Below the pieces are notes generated by a model, which worked only from the letters and a program-made list of their open reading frames with translations, was not told the origin of the DNA and ran no database searches. A program made the translations under genes and the position numbers. From positions 124,001 to 188,000 of the forward strand of contig VWYX01000259.1 in assembly GCA_013396525.1 (NCBI GenBank): DNA of 64,000 bases, read 5' to 3'. The stretch is from Chaetorhynchus papuensis (taxonomy: Eukaryota; Chordata; Aves; Passeriformes; Rhipiduridae). Shown here piece by piece: positions 37,101 through 49,239 of the stretch. Numbering within the stretch: position 1 is the stretch's first letter; each line of letters begins with the position of its first letter.

Positions 37101-40100
37101 GTTTTCTAGGACATCTGCATATGTACTGCATTTGTGGACTTCGCCATTCACTCAGCACAGAGTCTGATTCATAATCCACTGTGTAAAATACTTGTATTGT
37201 AAGGTCTTTGAAGAAAAAATTTGTTTCTGGAAACCTAAAATATATCCAGAGTCTGTGATATCACAGGAAAATTGAGTTGGTGGAGGCATCCATGAAACAG
37301 CATGAACATAAAAATTATCTCTTTTTGTAAATATACATTTATTTCAGCTACTTCCTATGCACCCTGAATCCTATGTGCCTCTCTTTTTCCCCACAGCAAT
37401 TTTTCTTGGCAGGGTTCTTAGCTGAGGTTATTGACGGGGAAGTTTAGTGCAAAAGTCAGCATCTAATAACTTGCTAAGACTTTACTGGAAAACAAACTGA
37501 GGGATGCTTCCTCTGCTCCAGCCTGTCAGAGAAATGAGTATCCTGCAGTTTTGGAGCTGCATCTTCTCTGTTTCCGTTGCATTTGTATTGCTTAAAGAGA
37601 TGGCCACAAAGACAGAGAAAACTAACTGGGCTCTAAATGAAACTCTCTGTGTTTTCAGCCTGGACCAGCCTGGGCAACAAAGGTTTTCCAGCCGCAAGCC
37701 AGCTGTGCTCTGCAAGACCAGGGAAGAAGTCATTACAGGGCTTTCATATTTCTATTCTGCAAAGACAGCACACCTTACATGCTGTATCCACAGGGGTGCC
37801 TCTGCAACATCCCCCACTTCACCTCTTCATCTGGTAGTTGGAATAAATCCTTCAGGGCTATTTGTTCAACTCATGACAGCTGCCCAGCAAAGTGGCAGAC
37901 CAGTGAACTCTCAGTGTCTCAATAAAGATATCTCAACATTTTAGACTGAAAAGTCTGTTAGCTAGCATTTTGCTGCTTGTGCAACCCTCTTTGTCCTTCT
38001 TCTCCTTTCATTTTGAACACTTGCAGTAAGAGGAAAAAAGGAATCCTCCATGGGTGTCCCTTGTAGCCCATAGGGTAACTTCAGCTGCCCATCCTTGTGT
38101 CTGTGCTCTGTTGAAGGTGGCCACAATGCCCACCTGCCTGCTGGTGTCTGAAGGCATGAGATGTGTTGTGCTAATACAGGTGGTGTCTGATCCATGCATA
38201 TTTCCCCGGATGAGGAGCTCGGGCCACCTTCAGCCAAGGCAACTGATCTGGTTTGTGGTTCCCTTCCTTCTCCTCCCAAGGCCCTCTGCATGCTACCTCC
38301 TGGCCACTCAGCACTATCAGCACGGCCCTGATCTGCATTCCCAGCACCTCTCTGCTCCCATGAGCCTGGTATGACTCTCATGATATGGGAACACTCTTGT
38401 GAAAAATGGTATCTGGGAACAGACTAGAGGAATTATCCTCTAGTTAGTAACAAGAGTTATTTCCCATGGACTGCAGATTTTTCAGCCATTAGTCATCAGA
38501 AGAGAAGATTCTGGTGGGAAATGTAAACTTCCCAGGTTTGCGAAGATAAGGAAATGTCTTAATTACAAGTGCTGATATGACAACACCATCTTCTCCTCAA
38601 TATAAAAATCAGAGAACAGCAGATAATGTGGTGATCCACCTTAGGGAACTGCGTTACAAATCGTTCACAAACCTTGCAAACACTTCATATCCATGCCTAC
38701 TTTATATCTATACCTTCGTGATTTCATAGCTGTGGTTTCAGGCATTCTGTTGCCATTTCTCTTTATATAGGTGGCCCTGGCCTTCTTTTCTATTTTGCTA
38801 AACTTTTTGTGTTTCGGCATTAAACCTTTAATGACCTCTTTCATGAGGTTTTGGTTCTTGTTCCTTTATTAGTACTCTCAAATCCCAAATTTAATCTCTG
38901 AGTTAGTTCATTTCATTTGCAAGAGCACTGTCATCCCTTTTGTTTTTCTCTTCACCCAGCTCCTCAGGCTTTTCCCTTTTCCTTCCCCCTGTGTAGTTCT
39001 GTTCCCCCATGAGCTCTTTCTCAGGAGTTTATTATTTCAATAAAATCACTGTTTGAATGAATTCTGTCCCATCTGGATAGGGTTTCACTACCTCAAAATG
39101 ACATTTACACAACACAGAAGGAAAACCTTCCTTCTTTTTTTCTTTATATTAGCTCTCCAGTCATTCAGAGAAGTCCCTATTCTGTCCTCTCCCTCCTTCG
39201 TTCTGAGTGAGTAACATGTAATACTGCAGAGGTTACTTTACAAAAGTCACCTTCACCCTTTGTCCTACACCTTATATTAGTTCCTCTAATTTCCTGTCTG
39301 ATTGGAGTCAGGTTCTGGTGACCTTGGTGCCTTGAAGTGTGCTGATTTTTTTTCATGTTCCTTTCTTATATTATAACTTAAGAGGTTTTACTGCTTCATT
39401 TGCTTTACTGGACCATGCTTTTTTTAACTCTGAAGGCCGTTGGCAAAATACTGTAACTTTATAGGTCAGTACATCCTCCTAACCAGGAGGGAGATCTGTA
39501 CTTTCAGCTGAATCTTCATCTGTGATTTCTCATGGTAAGTTCATTATTCTTGCACAGACATGTAAGTGAATGGTTTTAACTGTGGAGTCTTTCTCATTCT
39601 GCAACATCACTTCATTTAAGATCCCCCCTGCAGCTTTGGCTAGTAAATACCTCCTTCAGTATGCGCTCTTCTTCCACTATCCAAAGGCTCTGTATTGTCT
39701 TTCCACTACCCTCAGACAGATGCCTAATGCCTATTTAATCCAGGAACAGAGTTTGGGAGTGAGTGCAGCAAAACCAGGGTAGGGTTGACAGTTACGGCCC
39801 CTGTAACAGAGGGAATGAGGCATATCTAAGTGACTGATTGTTATACAAAAAAAAATCTTCAGCAATCATAGATTATTTGTCTGCAATTCCACTCTCATTT
39901 TTCACTAGTTATTGTTAGTGTTATTTGACATTCCATCTTCCAATTTGCTGTGGTAATGGACTCGAGGCTGACAAACAAAGTGATGAAATACTGCTTATCT
40001 CAGTTTTATTTCTTCTCTGAGTAAAACCCTGGTGGACAAAACTGTCTTGTACAGAAAACTACTCCCAGTACTGATGCAATTCATGATCATTCAGCATCTC

Positions 40101-42637
40101 AGCTCTTTGGAGCTGATCCTACAGCCCAAGTTTTTTTCTATATTCCAGCAATATAGAATTATATTGCCAGCAATATAAAATCTGTTAATTGTCTCACTAA
40201 TTGGTTGTATACCTTGCTTACTGTATTGAAACAGGGTTCCTACTCTTCCAGGTGTAGGAGATTGTTAGGTGTGTTCACATCTGAAAAGTTGTGACTCTCA
40301 AAGGTTCCACAGGTATTTATCTTTGCTTATTCATGCAAGTGTCTTGGAACTGGGAACAGTCTGGGACTCAAGACAGGATCTCCTGATACTCTGTGCCCTG
40401 TCCGTGTTTGTCCTGGGTTAAGCCAGGAGCTCCTCCATGTTACTGGGTGAGGATGGCAGAGTTATCAAGTTCTGCTGCATGAACCAATGGTGGAGATACT
40501 GACCCTTCTGTTGCATTACTGGGAGGGGGAGAAACTGTAATTCTGGCTAAACATTTGAGTAGCACAGTCCAAATACAGCAAGACTTCATAATATCATCTT
40601 TTCTGGGAAGTTTTCTGAACTGCAATCAGTCAGAAGCTTTCTGCTGAAGAGGATTCCCTTGTAGAATAAAAGTCTGACTAGGTAGAGTGTTTATTCATTT
40701 AGTTATCTTGTAAATAAACTGCCTTAAATTAAAAATTATAGGCTTTTACTGTAGATCTGGAACATACCTAGCTGACTCCTTCTGCCATAATCCATCCACA
40801 TGGCTGAGCACTGAATAATGCTGTACATGTAATTTAGGCTGGCATATCTTGAGGTTCACTTTTGCCCCGAGTGATTAAGCTACAAGAAGCTGAATGCTTA
40901 CAAATTTACTATAAAATGAGACAATTTAGCAGAAAATTGAAGAAATACCTTTCCAAACATTTTGATTTTTGTTTCTGATTTCTGTTTCTGAGGAAAATTT
41001 GTGAATTCCTGACCAGTGTTACATGCCCTCTTTGTGACTCCTTTGCCATGTGTAGATCAGTAGAGATCTGTGGATTGTGAGAACACAGCCCCAACTTTGT
41101 TTCAAGAGGAGAAATTGTGCCATCCTGTAATGAAAGAGATTCCCTGAGATGCAGGAAAGGAGTAACGTATTGTCCTCTGTAATTTTTCTATCTGTATCTC
41201 TCTGAAGTGTGTTTAAATTTGTTTTTATGTGGACCAGAAAAATTCAAGAACTATGAAGAGTTCTATGACACGGACATGACCTCCGAAAAGTTGCACAAGG
41301 TAACTGGAATGAATTGGTAATGAAAAGATTGTTTATCCTTAAAAGATGAAGAGATTAGCATTTTTCTGTAATTCATTGAATTCATGGCTGATATGCCAGG
41401 GATAGAAGAGTAATAGAAACTTCTTACTTCAGAGGATGACTGCATATTTTTTAATGCTTCTGTTTGCAAATTTTTTTTGATGTGTTGAAAGTTAAAAATT
41501 GCACAATGCTCAGGCAAAAACCCAACTATATCCTGTTCAGAAAGGTTTCTGGAGAGTTTTTATTTTTTTGAGGATTAGCACAGAGCTTGCTCCCAGCATT
41601 TACAGCTGCTTTAACTCAATTGTAGTTGACACAATGTGTACATTTACACCAGACAGTCTCTGCACTGGCAAATCTTAAGAGATTTAAGCTGCCTATTTTT
41701 ATCCAGACAGAAATAGGCAGTGCAATTCTCCCCCCTTGTAATCATGCTATCATCTGGTATCACCAACTGATATAAAATTTCCTTTAATGTCAAAATGATT
41801 GACATTGCATATTCTTAAAGTCTATTTTGTTTGTTCGTTGTTACTTATAGCCAAATGTTGATTCTGACTACTCATTAAGGTACCATTTATTTTTGTCTGC
41901 ATTAAACATATTCCGAAAACTCACAAGCAAACCTCCTGCAAGTGTACTTGGATAGCTCTATTTGGACCTCATCTATTGGCAAAAGCTCTGATGAAACTGA
42001 TGGAAATATTGGCTACTTCAGGGCTGTAAATTCAGCCACTGCCTTGCCAGAAGTGAGAAAAACTTAAAGCTTTTAGACATTAATTGATAAAATATGTCCT
42101 TAGGATGGAAATTGAGTCTCTGCAGGCTCTCAGCCTCTTGCCAATACAAAATCTTCACTGTAACTAACAGGAGACTGCCTGCTTGAGGGTTGCTCGCAGT
42201 TTGGTACCTCAGGAAGGAAGCAGCTGAGATAGACAGAGCCTGCCCCAGTGTTTCTGACCAAATTCCACAGCAGCTCTTTCCCCAGGCTGGAGCAGGAGCT
42301 GAAGGACTCTGGGCAGGGAGGCAAAGGCTCAGCTCACCACTGGAGACAAATCCTGCAACTGCACTGGAGCAGCCTCTGATCCATTGTCATGGAAAAGCTT
42401 CCACTTCTTGTGGAATGACACGAATGAACTGGGAGGGCTGCACGGGGAGTGGGCAGAACAGGGATGGCTTGGTGCAGGAACGATGTCAGAGTTCCAAACA
42501 CCCCCAAAACCATGGATGTGCTAAAAAAGGTGGGAGGGGGGCAAAACTAAATGGGAAGCATAAGATATAGGTACATTTAGGATTGCAAAGAGGGCTTTTT
42601 GCAGTTTGATAAGGTCCACAGAGGAAAATAAACAACA

Positions 42638-42672
42638 GTAATAATAATAATAATGATTATAATAATAATATA
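42638..42672. repeat. TAA trinucleotide microsatellite
   Basis: AGTAATAATAATAATAATG, then ATTATAATAATAATATAG. One interruption splits the array. Confidence 0.9.
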
Positions 42673-43308
42673 GTGATTGTATGGGCAAACATTTGGAAAA
42701 AAGAGTATGAAAGAAATTTTACTTAGTAACTTACACCCCTAGACAGGTGTCAGATGCACTCACCGCCCTTTTGTTCTCCCTGAATACAAACAATCCAGGA
42801 CTGGTGTGCTCTGCAGCCTTATTCTCAGCAATAGCTGTACTATTCTGGCTCCAAAGGCACTGTGCCTGTTGGAAGCAAAATGCTACTAGAGACTGAGGGG
42901 AGAGGCATCATACCACCTGCTCAGCCCCATGGCACAAAACATGCCCTAAGGGATGATAAGAAAAAGTTAATTCTCCACCAACTTTTCAAATCAAGAGCTA
43001 CAAGCTGAATTTTCCATTGCAAATCTCTCTTTACTTTTCAATTTTATCCACACATGGAACAAGTTTGGAGCTGTTTCAATCACTCGTTTTTATATTTGTG
43101 GTGTTAAGACCTCAAATCTAAAAGGAAAGCACTAGTTTGGAAGTAACTACTCTGTTTCTTCTAAACTTGGGAACTTCTAGCACTTGGTATGTAGCTTTAG
43201 TTAAGAGCAACTAACCCCCACAAACACTGCTTCACCTAAAAAGGGAAATTAATAAGTGGTTGGGAAGGAGTTGAAGGGAAAATCTAAGGGTCCAGTTTAT
43301 CTTAAATC

Positions 43309-43864
43309 TGTTGTGGTCTTAAGCCCAGATGGAGATGAAACACCACACAGCCTCTCACCCAACCCCTCCCTATTCCTCCCCACCCCAGTGGAATGGGGAG
43401 GAGAATTGAAGTAAAACTTGTATGTTGAGATATGAACAGTTTACTAATTGAAAATAAAGTACAATGCAATAATAAAGGTAAAAAATTATAATAAAAAGGG
43501 GAAAAAATTATGCGCAATCACCCACTGACTGATGTCAGACCCCCCTTCCCAAACCCAGATTGGCCCCTGCTGAGTAACTCCCCCCAGTTTATGTACTGGG
43601 CATGGTGTTCTGTGGTGTGGAACATCCTTTGGTCATTTTGGGTTCCCTGTCCCAGCTGTGCTCCCTCCCAGTTTCTTCCACGTCCATCCTCACTAGCAGA
43701 GCAGAAGACAAGGAAAAAAGAGCCCTTGACATAGGATAAACACGACTTAGCAAAAACCCAAACTATCAGTGTGTTATCAACACCGTTCTCCTACCAAATC
43801 CAAAACACAGCACTGTAACAGCCACTGGGAAGAAATTAACTCTACCTGAGCTGAAACCAGGACA
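43309..43864 (-). mobile_element. Complete avian solo LTR of the TGTCCTGGTTT family (ERVL-like)
   Basis: On the minus strand the element starts TGTCCTGGTTTCAGCTCAGG, continues AGAGTTAATTTCTTCCCAGT and GATAACACACTGATAG, and ends TTAAGACCACAACA. It thus has TG...CA ends and is about 556 bp long. A TATA-like TACATAAACT sits at 43586-43595. These motifs match an abundant avian LTR family (start TGTCCTGGTTTCGGCTG, end TTAAACCACGACA). The candidate 5-bp duplications flanking it (AAATC left, GAATG right) agree at only three positions. No internal retroviral sequence is attached, so it is a solo LTR. Assignment to ERVL is from memory of the family. Confidence 0.85.
43586..43595 (-). promoter_or_regulatory. 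TATA-like box of the solo LTR
   Basis: On the minus strand TACATAAACT precedes GGGGGGAGTTACTC, matching the family's TATATAAACTGGGGGAGTT promoter segment with one base changed in the TATA core. Promoter activity today is doubtful. Confidence 0.5.
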
Positions 43865-45239
43865 GAATGGTCTTTCTCAGTTATAAATCTAAACTCCCCA
43901 GCTTGAATACACTCTGATCCAGACTTTGTGTCTTGTGAAAGGATCATCTCTAATACCCTTAGAAATCAGTGTGTTTGTTCTTGCTTTTGGAAGAGAATTC
44001 TTGGTTTTCTTAGGCTTTAACTGCAAGGTGATTTATTTTAGCTACTAGCTACTCATGTTAAATCCTGTTTTTTTTCTCAATCCCTGCAAATTTCCATGAG
44101 CTCAAAACTCATGAAGGAGGTTCCCACAGACCCTGAGATTCTTAAGATAAAAGGTTTCAATTTTCCATCTTGTTTCTGATCTCTTCAATTAAACTGCATT
44201 CATTGCAGCTTGGCAAACTTAATTGCATGCTTCAAAAAGAGAAGAAACAAAAATCAGAATGATGGAGAAAGATGAGATTTTTTAAAAAAAACCTGTATCT
44301 CTCTGAGCAAATAAAAAGCAAAGAGACCATAAGAAATGGAAAGCCGAGAGGACATAATTTTGATTGTAGGTTTATCTTCCTCTATTTTGGTGGGGAACTG
44401 AGGCCTTGTTAACTGTGCTGAAAGCAACAGACTTGAAGGGAAGCTGGTTTTTCATTTAAATTTTATGAAAAACAAAAAAATACAAAATGGCCAGAAATCT
44501 GTGGAATGAAGACTTATCAATCCCATTTCTGACTCTGTGTTTTTGCACTTGCAAGAATGGAATTTGCCTAATAAATTTGGAGCCGGTCCAAAACAAAAGA
44601 GGTTGTTTCTTGTACTCACATCTAAGACCTATAATATTTTAGCTGCTCATTCCTAATAAAAATCAGGGGACAGCAATCATCTATCTTGCTATTACACATG
44701 CACAATTTACCTTAGGAAAGTTAAGAGTGGGTGGGAGTTATTTTTATCTTCACAGGACAACAAAACCCCTTGCACCCACGCTGCCAATTCAATTTACAGA
44801 GGATTAAAGGGATTTGGATTTTTTGGGAAGGGAGGGGAATCAGTAAGGCAGAAATGCTTGAAAGATGAAATGATCCTTACTTCTAATCAGAAGAATTTAG
44901 ACTCTCCAGACTCTATCCTGGAGCCAGCTAGAGAATTTGTTGCTATCTGTGAAGAACATTAGAAGAAGGGTATGAACTTGAAAGGTGCACAGAGGAATCA
45001 AAAGTGCCTTTACACTGTGTGGTACTGGGTGTAGCCTAATGATTGCTCCGGAACGGTTGTTACAGCCAACACTTGCCAGAGTGTGAGTTATTGTGGCTGT
45101 GTCTTATCTTGACTCCAGCTGCACAGGGAGGAAGGAAAATCAGTCAGCAAAAGACAGCTCAGAATTGTGTGATATATTCAAAAGGGTGACAGCACCCTTC
45201 TGAGACCACCCTTTCTATTACCTGATATGCTTTTTCTGG
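43865..45239. other. Unique non-coding sequence
   Basis: About 1.4 kb of AT-rich sequence with no recognised repeat or exon. Confidence 0.45.
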
Positions 45240-45345
45240 ACTCATAGAATAATTTAGCTTGGAAGAGATCTCTGCAGATCCTCTAGCTTCACCTCCCACT
45301 CAAAGCAGGATCAACTGCTCAGTGGAAATCTACGAGGTCATTTCC
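45240..45345 (-). mobile_element. Old CR1 LINE 3' tail fragment
   Basis: The plus strand shows CTCATAGAATAATTTAGCTT, GGAAGAGATCTCTGCAGATC, CTCTAGCTTCACCTCCC and ACTCAAAGCAGGATCAACTG, the antisense of a CR1 3' end. Divergence from the usual text is clear, so the copy is old. Confidence 0.75.
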
Positions 45346-47924
45346 AATGTAAAGGATTTAAAGTATTGCTGAAAATCTGAGTTGTTTGGTTTGTTTTTCA
45401 GTAGTAATGCAGCCCTTTGGGATTATTTTATTGGATTATGAGGTGCTGTTAGTAAGACAGATGCTCAGCACTTACATACCTTGGGCATGGACATCTTCTA
45501 AAGATCCTGTACAGGACTTTTAGGAAGGCTTTGACCCAGCTGACCCAGCTATCATGGTAATAGAGATATATAGTTAAGAACAACAGCATAACCTTCACTT
45601 TTATGGCAAGACAAGGAGGCACATACTGGCTGTTTTTCAAAATATCATCTTTTCTTAGGTTCCATGGTTTTAATCAGATCAAATGCACAGCATGAACCCT
45701 ACATTCAGGGACTCTCAGTTCTGGTCTGCTAGGAGTTTGCACATACAGGAAAATGAAAAATAAACATGCGATGGACTGGAGTCCTCCATATTAGAACTTT
45801 GCTTTCAGGAATTCCAGTTTTAGAGAAGGATGAGAAAGGTGCTTCATATGCTATTGAGTCAGTTCACCCTGTTTACACCTGAATTGAAAGAAATTACCAA
45901 TACAGTGCTTAAAAACATTACTTCAACGCCTATTTTACCCATAAATGCTCACAGAATGTCTAACTGTGACCTGAGAGAGGTGTAAAGGCCTGAGCATGTA
46001 TGCTTGTAAGGAGGTAACCAACCTGGTCTAAGTGAAACAAGAGAGAGACCAACATCTGAATGGACACTGAAATCCAGCACCTGAGCCCTGCTTTAACCAA
46101 CACAGGACATCCCAGGTTTGTTACAGCTTGAAGTACTTTGAATCCAGGCAATTGGTGCAACCACTGCCGTCTTCTTGACACCCAGCATTGACCTTTCCCA
46201 CCCTGCTGTGCTGTATCCATCTGAGACATCAATCTTTGTTACCAGATGCTGCTCACAAATTTTGTGTGTCTTCATGGTCAGTGTGCGATGCCCTCCTGGC
46301 CCTGACCTGCAGAAGGCACATTTCTCTCCATGGCTGGATTCCCATCTAACAGTCAGGTCTCCAGCAGCAGAGAGGACCTGTCGAGGGAAGAGAGGCCTGA
46401 GGCCCACAATGACAGTGTGTCCCAGTAAAAAACAACTTGACTCCAGACCTGAATGATCCATACAGGCAAATTGTGCGAAGACACTCCAAAACACAAGCTG
46501 ATGTAATCCTGCACATTTGGATTTTTTTTTGGATAACATTAAATTCATGGACAGAATTACTATGTAACAAAAAACATATGATTTTTTTTTCTTTTCTAGA
46601 AATGCATCATTACCTTCCTTAGAGCAATCTAGAATTACTTTCCCTGAAATACACTGACTGAAGCACATCTATTGAGTATGGTTTGCTTAACATGTTCTGA
46701 GAGAAATATTAAATTTCATGAATAAGATCTTTCCACTTTCATGCATGCCTTGAATTCAGAAATTCAAAGTCAGTGAGCACCTCTAATAGGAACAGCAGTC
46801 TTTATAGGGAGTTGCACAATATATAGTAGCTTTCTAATTTGTTTAAAAAGAAGGGTTATATTTTTCATTCCAGTGTCAACCTTGCTTTCTGCCTTATAGC
46901 TCTAATACATACAATGAATAATTTCATTCTGCAAATAATTGCATGATGATTTATCCTACAAAGTATCTGTTGTCTCCATAAAGCAGAATTGAATCAAACA
47001 GGATCTCAAGCCTCCTGTTATTCTTCACCATAAATGTGGCACTAATTTGTCCTCCAATTGCCCTTAGTGCTGATTGTACAGGGTAGCCTGTGCCATACTA
47101 CTGTGATAATATTCATGAATATATTTGTGAAATGGCTAAAGCTGTGCCACTTGATGGGAAAGGAGAGAGGGCAGACACCAAGACACCTGTAGGACATTCC
47201 TAGTGCTGTGCACGGGCCAGACCCCAACACAGAGCAGGAAGAGTGATGGTCAGGTGTGTGGGAAAACCAAAATTTCTGCTTGTGGGAAAATGTTTCCAAA
47301 GCTGGGAGAACTTGTAAAGGCAGAGGTTTGTGTTTGCCATAGGCAAGTCCGTAGGTCATAGGCATATTGATGTTCTTCAGGCATTCCTCTCCTTTTCCAT
47401 TCTTCTTTGTATCTCTCTCTTTGCTGTCCTTCTACATAAACATCTACTTATGTCAGAGACCTCTTAAAGGTTAAAGCAGTCTATGCTGTATTTATTCCAC
47501 GTGCCCAGTGCTACTTCAAATGTAAGAATTTCTGCCTCCAGCCCTGAATTTTTCTCCCACCAAATGACCCAGGGAGAAAACGGTCTCAGGATATCTGAGC
47601 AGGGGACTAAACCAAAGTCCTTGACTAAAATACTTCAAAATGATCAAACAGAACTGCATAACCAAGAACTTCCCTATAGGCAGGAAAACCACTGCTTCAT
47701 ATGAACTGTAACTACTATTCACATATTTCATTTTCCTTCCTATTTGCACCCTGCAACCTTTTAAGGTCTGATTTAATTGCTGGAAAGCAAATGTAAGAGA
47801 AGTTATTTCACAACATTAGTACAGAAGTACCTGAATATAGTCTTTTAACAGCAGCCCACAACTGGAAGCACTGTGTAGGAATATTAACCCCAAATTTCTG
47901 TTAGCAGCATTTTGAAGAATGTGC
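45346..47924. other. Unique non-coding sequence
   Basis: About 2.6 kb without recognised repeats. It contains the longest non-repeat open frame of the window (46093-46668 minus), described separately. Confidence 0.45.
46093..46668 (-). other. Unassigned 191-codon open frame, no recognised domain
   Basis: An uninterrupted minus-strand frame. Its first third is lysine- and hydrophobic-rich low-complexity sequence, derived from T runs on the plus strand. The C-terminal half is more balanced and contains CAFC, then GGH and CEQH, a Cys/His spacing that superficially recalls a zinc-binding site. I recognise no family. It has no polyadenylation signal, CpG-rich promoter or splice pattern that I can point to, and it overlaps plus-strand frames of about 93 and 61 codons. 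Chance is the default explanation. A lineage-specific exon or an old retrocopy is possible. Confidence 0.12.
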
Positions 47925-48013
47925 AGCAAGTTCAATCCCTGTGAGGGCCCCTCACCAAGAGTTGGACTTGCTGACCCTTGTGGGTCCCTTCCATCTCAGA
48001 ATATCCTGTGATA
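47925..48013 (+). mobile_element. TguSINE1-like SINE, 5'-truncated
   Basis: Plus-strand AGTTCAATCCCTGTGAGGGCC is the T-arm (B box GTTCAATCCC at 47930-47939) and acceptor end of a tRNA-Ile-type sequence. The CR1-like tail follows: GAGTTGGACTTGCTGACCC, TTGTGGGTCCCTTCCATCTC and AGAATATCCTGTGAT. Only the last part of the tRNA head is left. The tail is of the same type as the CR1 at 52110-53440, its probable LINE partner family. Confidence 0.78.
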
Positions 48014-48538
48014 GGGAAGTGTGACAAATGTGGTTCTTGCTGTAATAACAACACTGGCAAGCTGGACTCAATGCAGTGTCACTCTGTCCTTGAGACTCTC
48101 ACATAAACTTGCAAGACCATTTTTTTATTTTTGCCATGCAACACTAATGAAATCAATGGCATAAATAACCCATAATTTTCTGTTGGACTTTAGTCTTTAT
48201 TAAAAACAAGGTTAATTACAGTGATGAGTTTTTAATATGTTGCTGTTTACCTTCATTTACAATGTCAAGGTCTGGGACTCTACTGGTCAATTAAATTGCA
48301 TCTTCAAATCTGTGGCAGTTTCTTGATTGACTCATTAGAGGTTAGAAGCAGGTGTTTGTTTGTGTAGGTTTTTCTTTCTTTTCCAAACTTCAGTAGATCC
48401 AAATTCCATGACCAGCAGCTTTCACACAAGAAAATTTTTGTTGGTTCATTTGGGGCTGCGACCCTTGGATGTGGCAGGTGGGGAAGAGCAAGGACTCAGC
48501 TCTCACAATTGTATGGATCGGTAGTATTTCTAATTACA
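48014..48538. other. Unique non-coding sequence
   Basis: About 0.5 kb with no recognised feature. Confidence 0.45.
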
Positions 48539-48648
48539 ATATATATATGTATTATATATTATATATTATATACTATATATAATATAGTATATGTAACATA
48601 TAATATATAATATATTATATATTTATTATATATTATATATTATATATA
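48539..48648. repeat. AT-only tract with inverted-repeat structure
   Basis: About 110 bases, almost purely A and T, built from TATATTA/TAATATA units. The left half is rich in TTATATATTATATATTATA and the middle/right part in TAATATATAATATATTA, so long arms can pair and extrude a cruciform. Only a few G/C bases interrupt (at ACTATA, AGTATATG and AACATA). Confidence 0.92.
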
Positions 48649-48649
48649 C

Positions 48650-49239
48650 ATTTGTTTCAGTTACTCCACGTTACACTGTAGCAATCAAATGCAGAATGTG
48701 ATCCATGAGTATCAATATAAGTTGGTCTATAAATAGTTCACCTTAAGCAAGTGCAAAGAGCTAAAGGTAGTGACAGTCTCTCGCTCTGTTCCAGATGATG
48801 GAAATCCCAGCTGATAAATTTTTACCTTATATGCTCACTCTGTGTGTGTGTGTGTAGGTCACTCATATGATACATGTTATATAGACAGCTTGTACATTAT
48901 CCTCAGCTTAGGGACCTACCTTGCTCCATTTGATTTACAAAGAATTTGCATTGCTACCTTTGGTCACAGTGACATTAGACACCTTCACAGGTCTGCAAGG
49001 GGAAGTGTGAATCGCTCTCCTCATTATGTCTGAGTGACTGGGAGATATTTGCACTGCATTATACATAATGCCAGATGATCAATGCTACCACTGTCCTCCA
49101 GCAAAGACACAGCATAGGAGTAAGAACCAAAGTGTTCAAATTTATTCCCAGCTTAAAGGGCTTGGGAACTGTTAATCTGCTCTCCTCACTTCTCCCTCAA
49201 CATCATCACAAGACTGACCTTTCATATATCAGGTTGTTA
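48650..49239. other. Unique non-coding sequence with TG run
   Basis: About 0.6 kb of unique sequence. A short TG dinucleotide run lies at 48839-48855. Otherwise nothing is recognised. Confidence 0.45.

Larger units (their letters stand above)
33156..43308. other. Long unique non-coding stretch (10 kb)
   Basis: The longest part of the window without an interspersed repeat that I recognise. It contains a CTTACT hexamer microsatellite at 34105-34146 and a TAA microsatellite at 42638-42672. Open frames up to about 146 codons (for example 37504-37944 plus) are compositionally like their surroundings and show no domain. Being this repeat-poor, it is where regulatory or unrecognised exonic sequence could hide, but I can support none. 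Confidence 0.45.

Noticed and set aside
37504..37944. 146-codon plus-strand frame with a hydrophobic N-terminal part
   Set aside because: No recognisable domain or signal-anchor context. It overlaps frames on the other strand and another plus-strand frame, and composition matches the surroundings.
40380..40450. Another LTR start (GTCCTGGGTTAAGCCAGG)
   Set aside because: Only about 12 bases resemble the TGTCCTGGTTT terminus, and the following sequence does not continue like the family.
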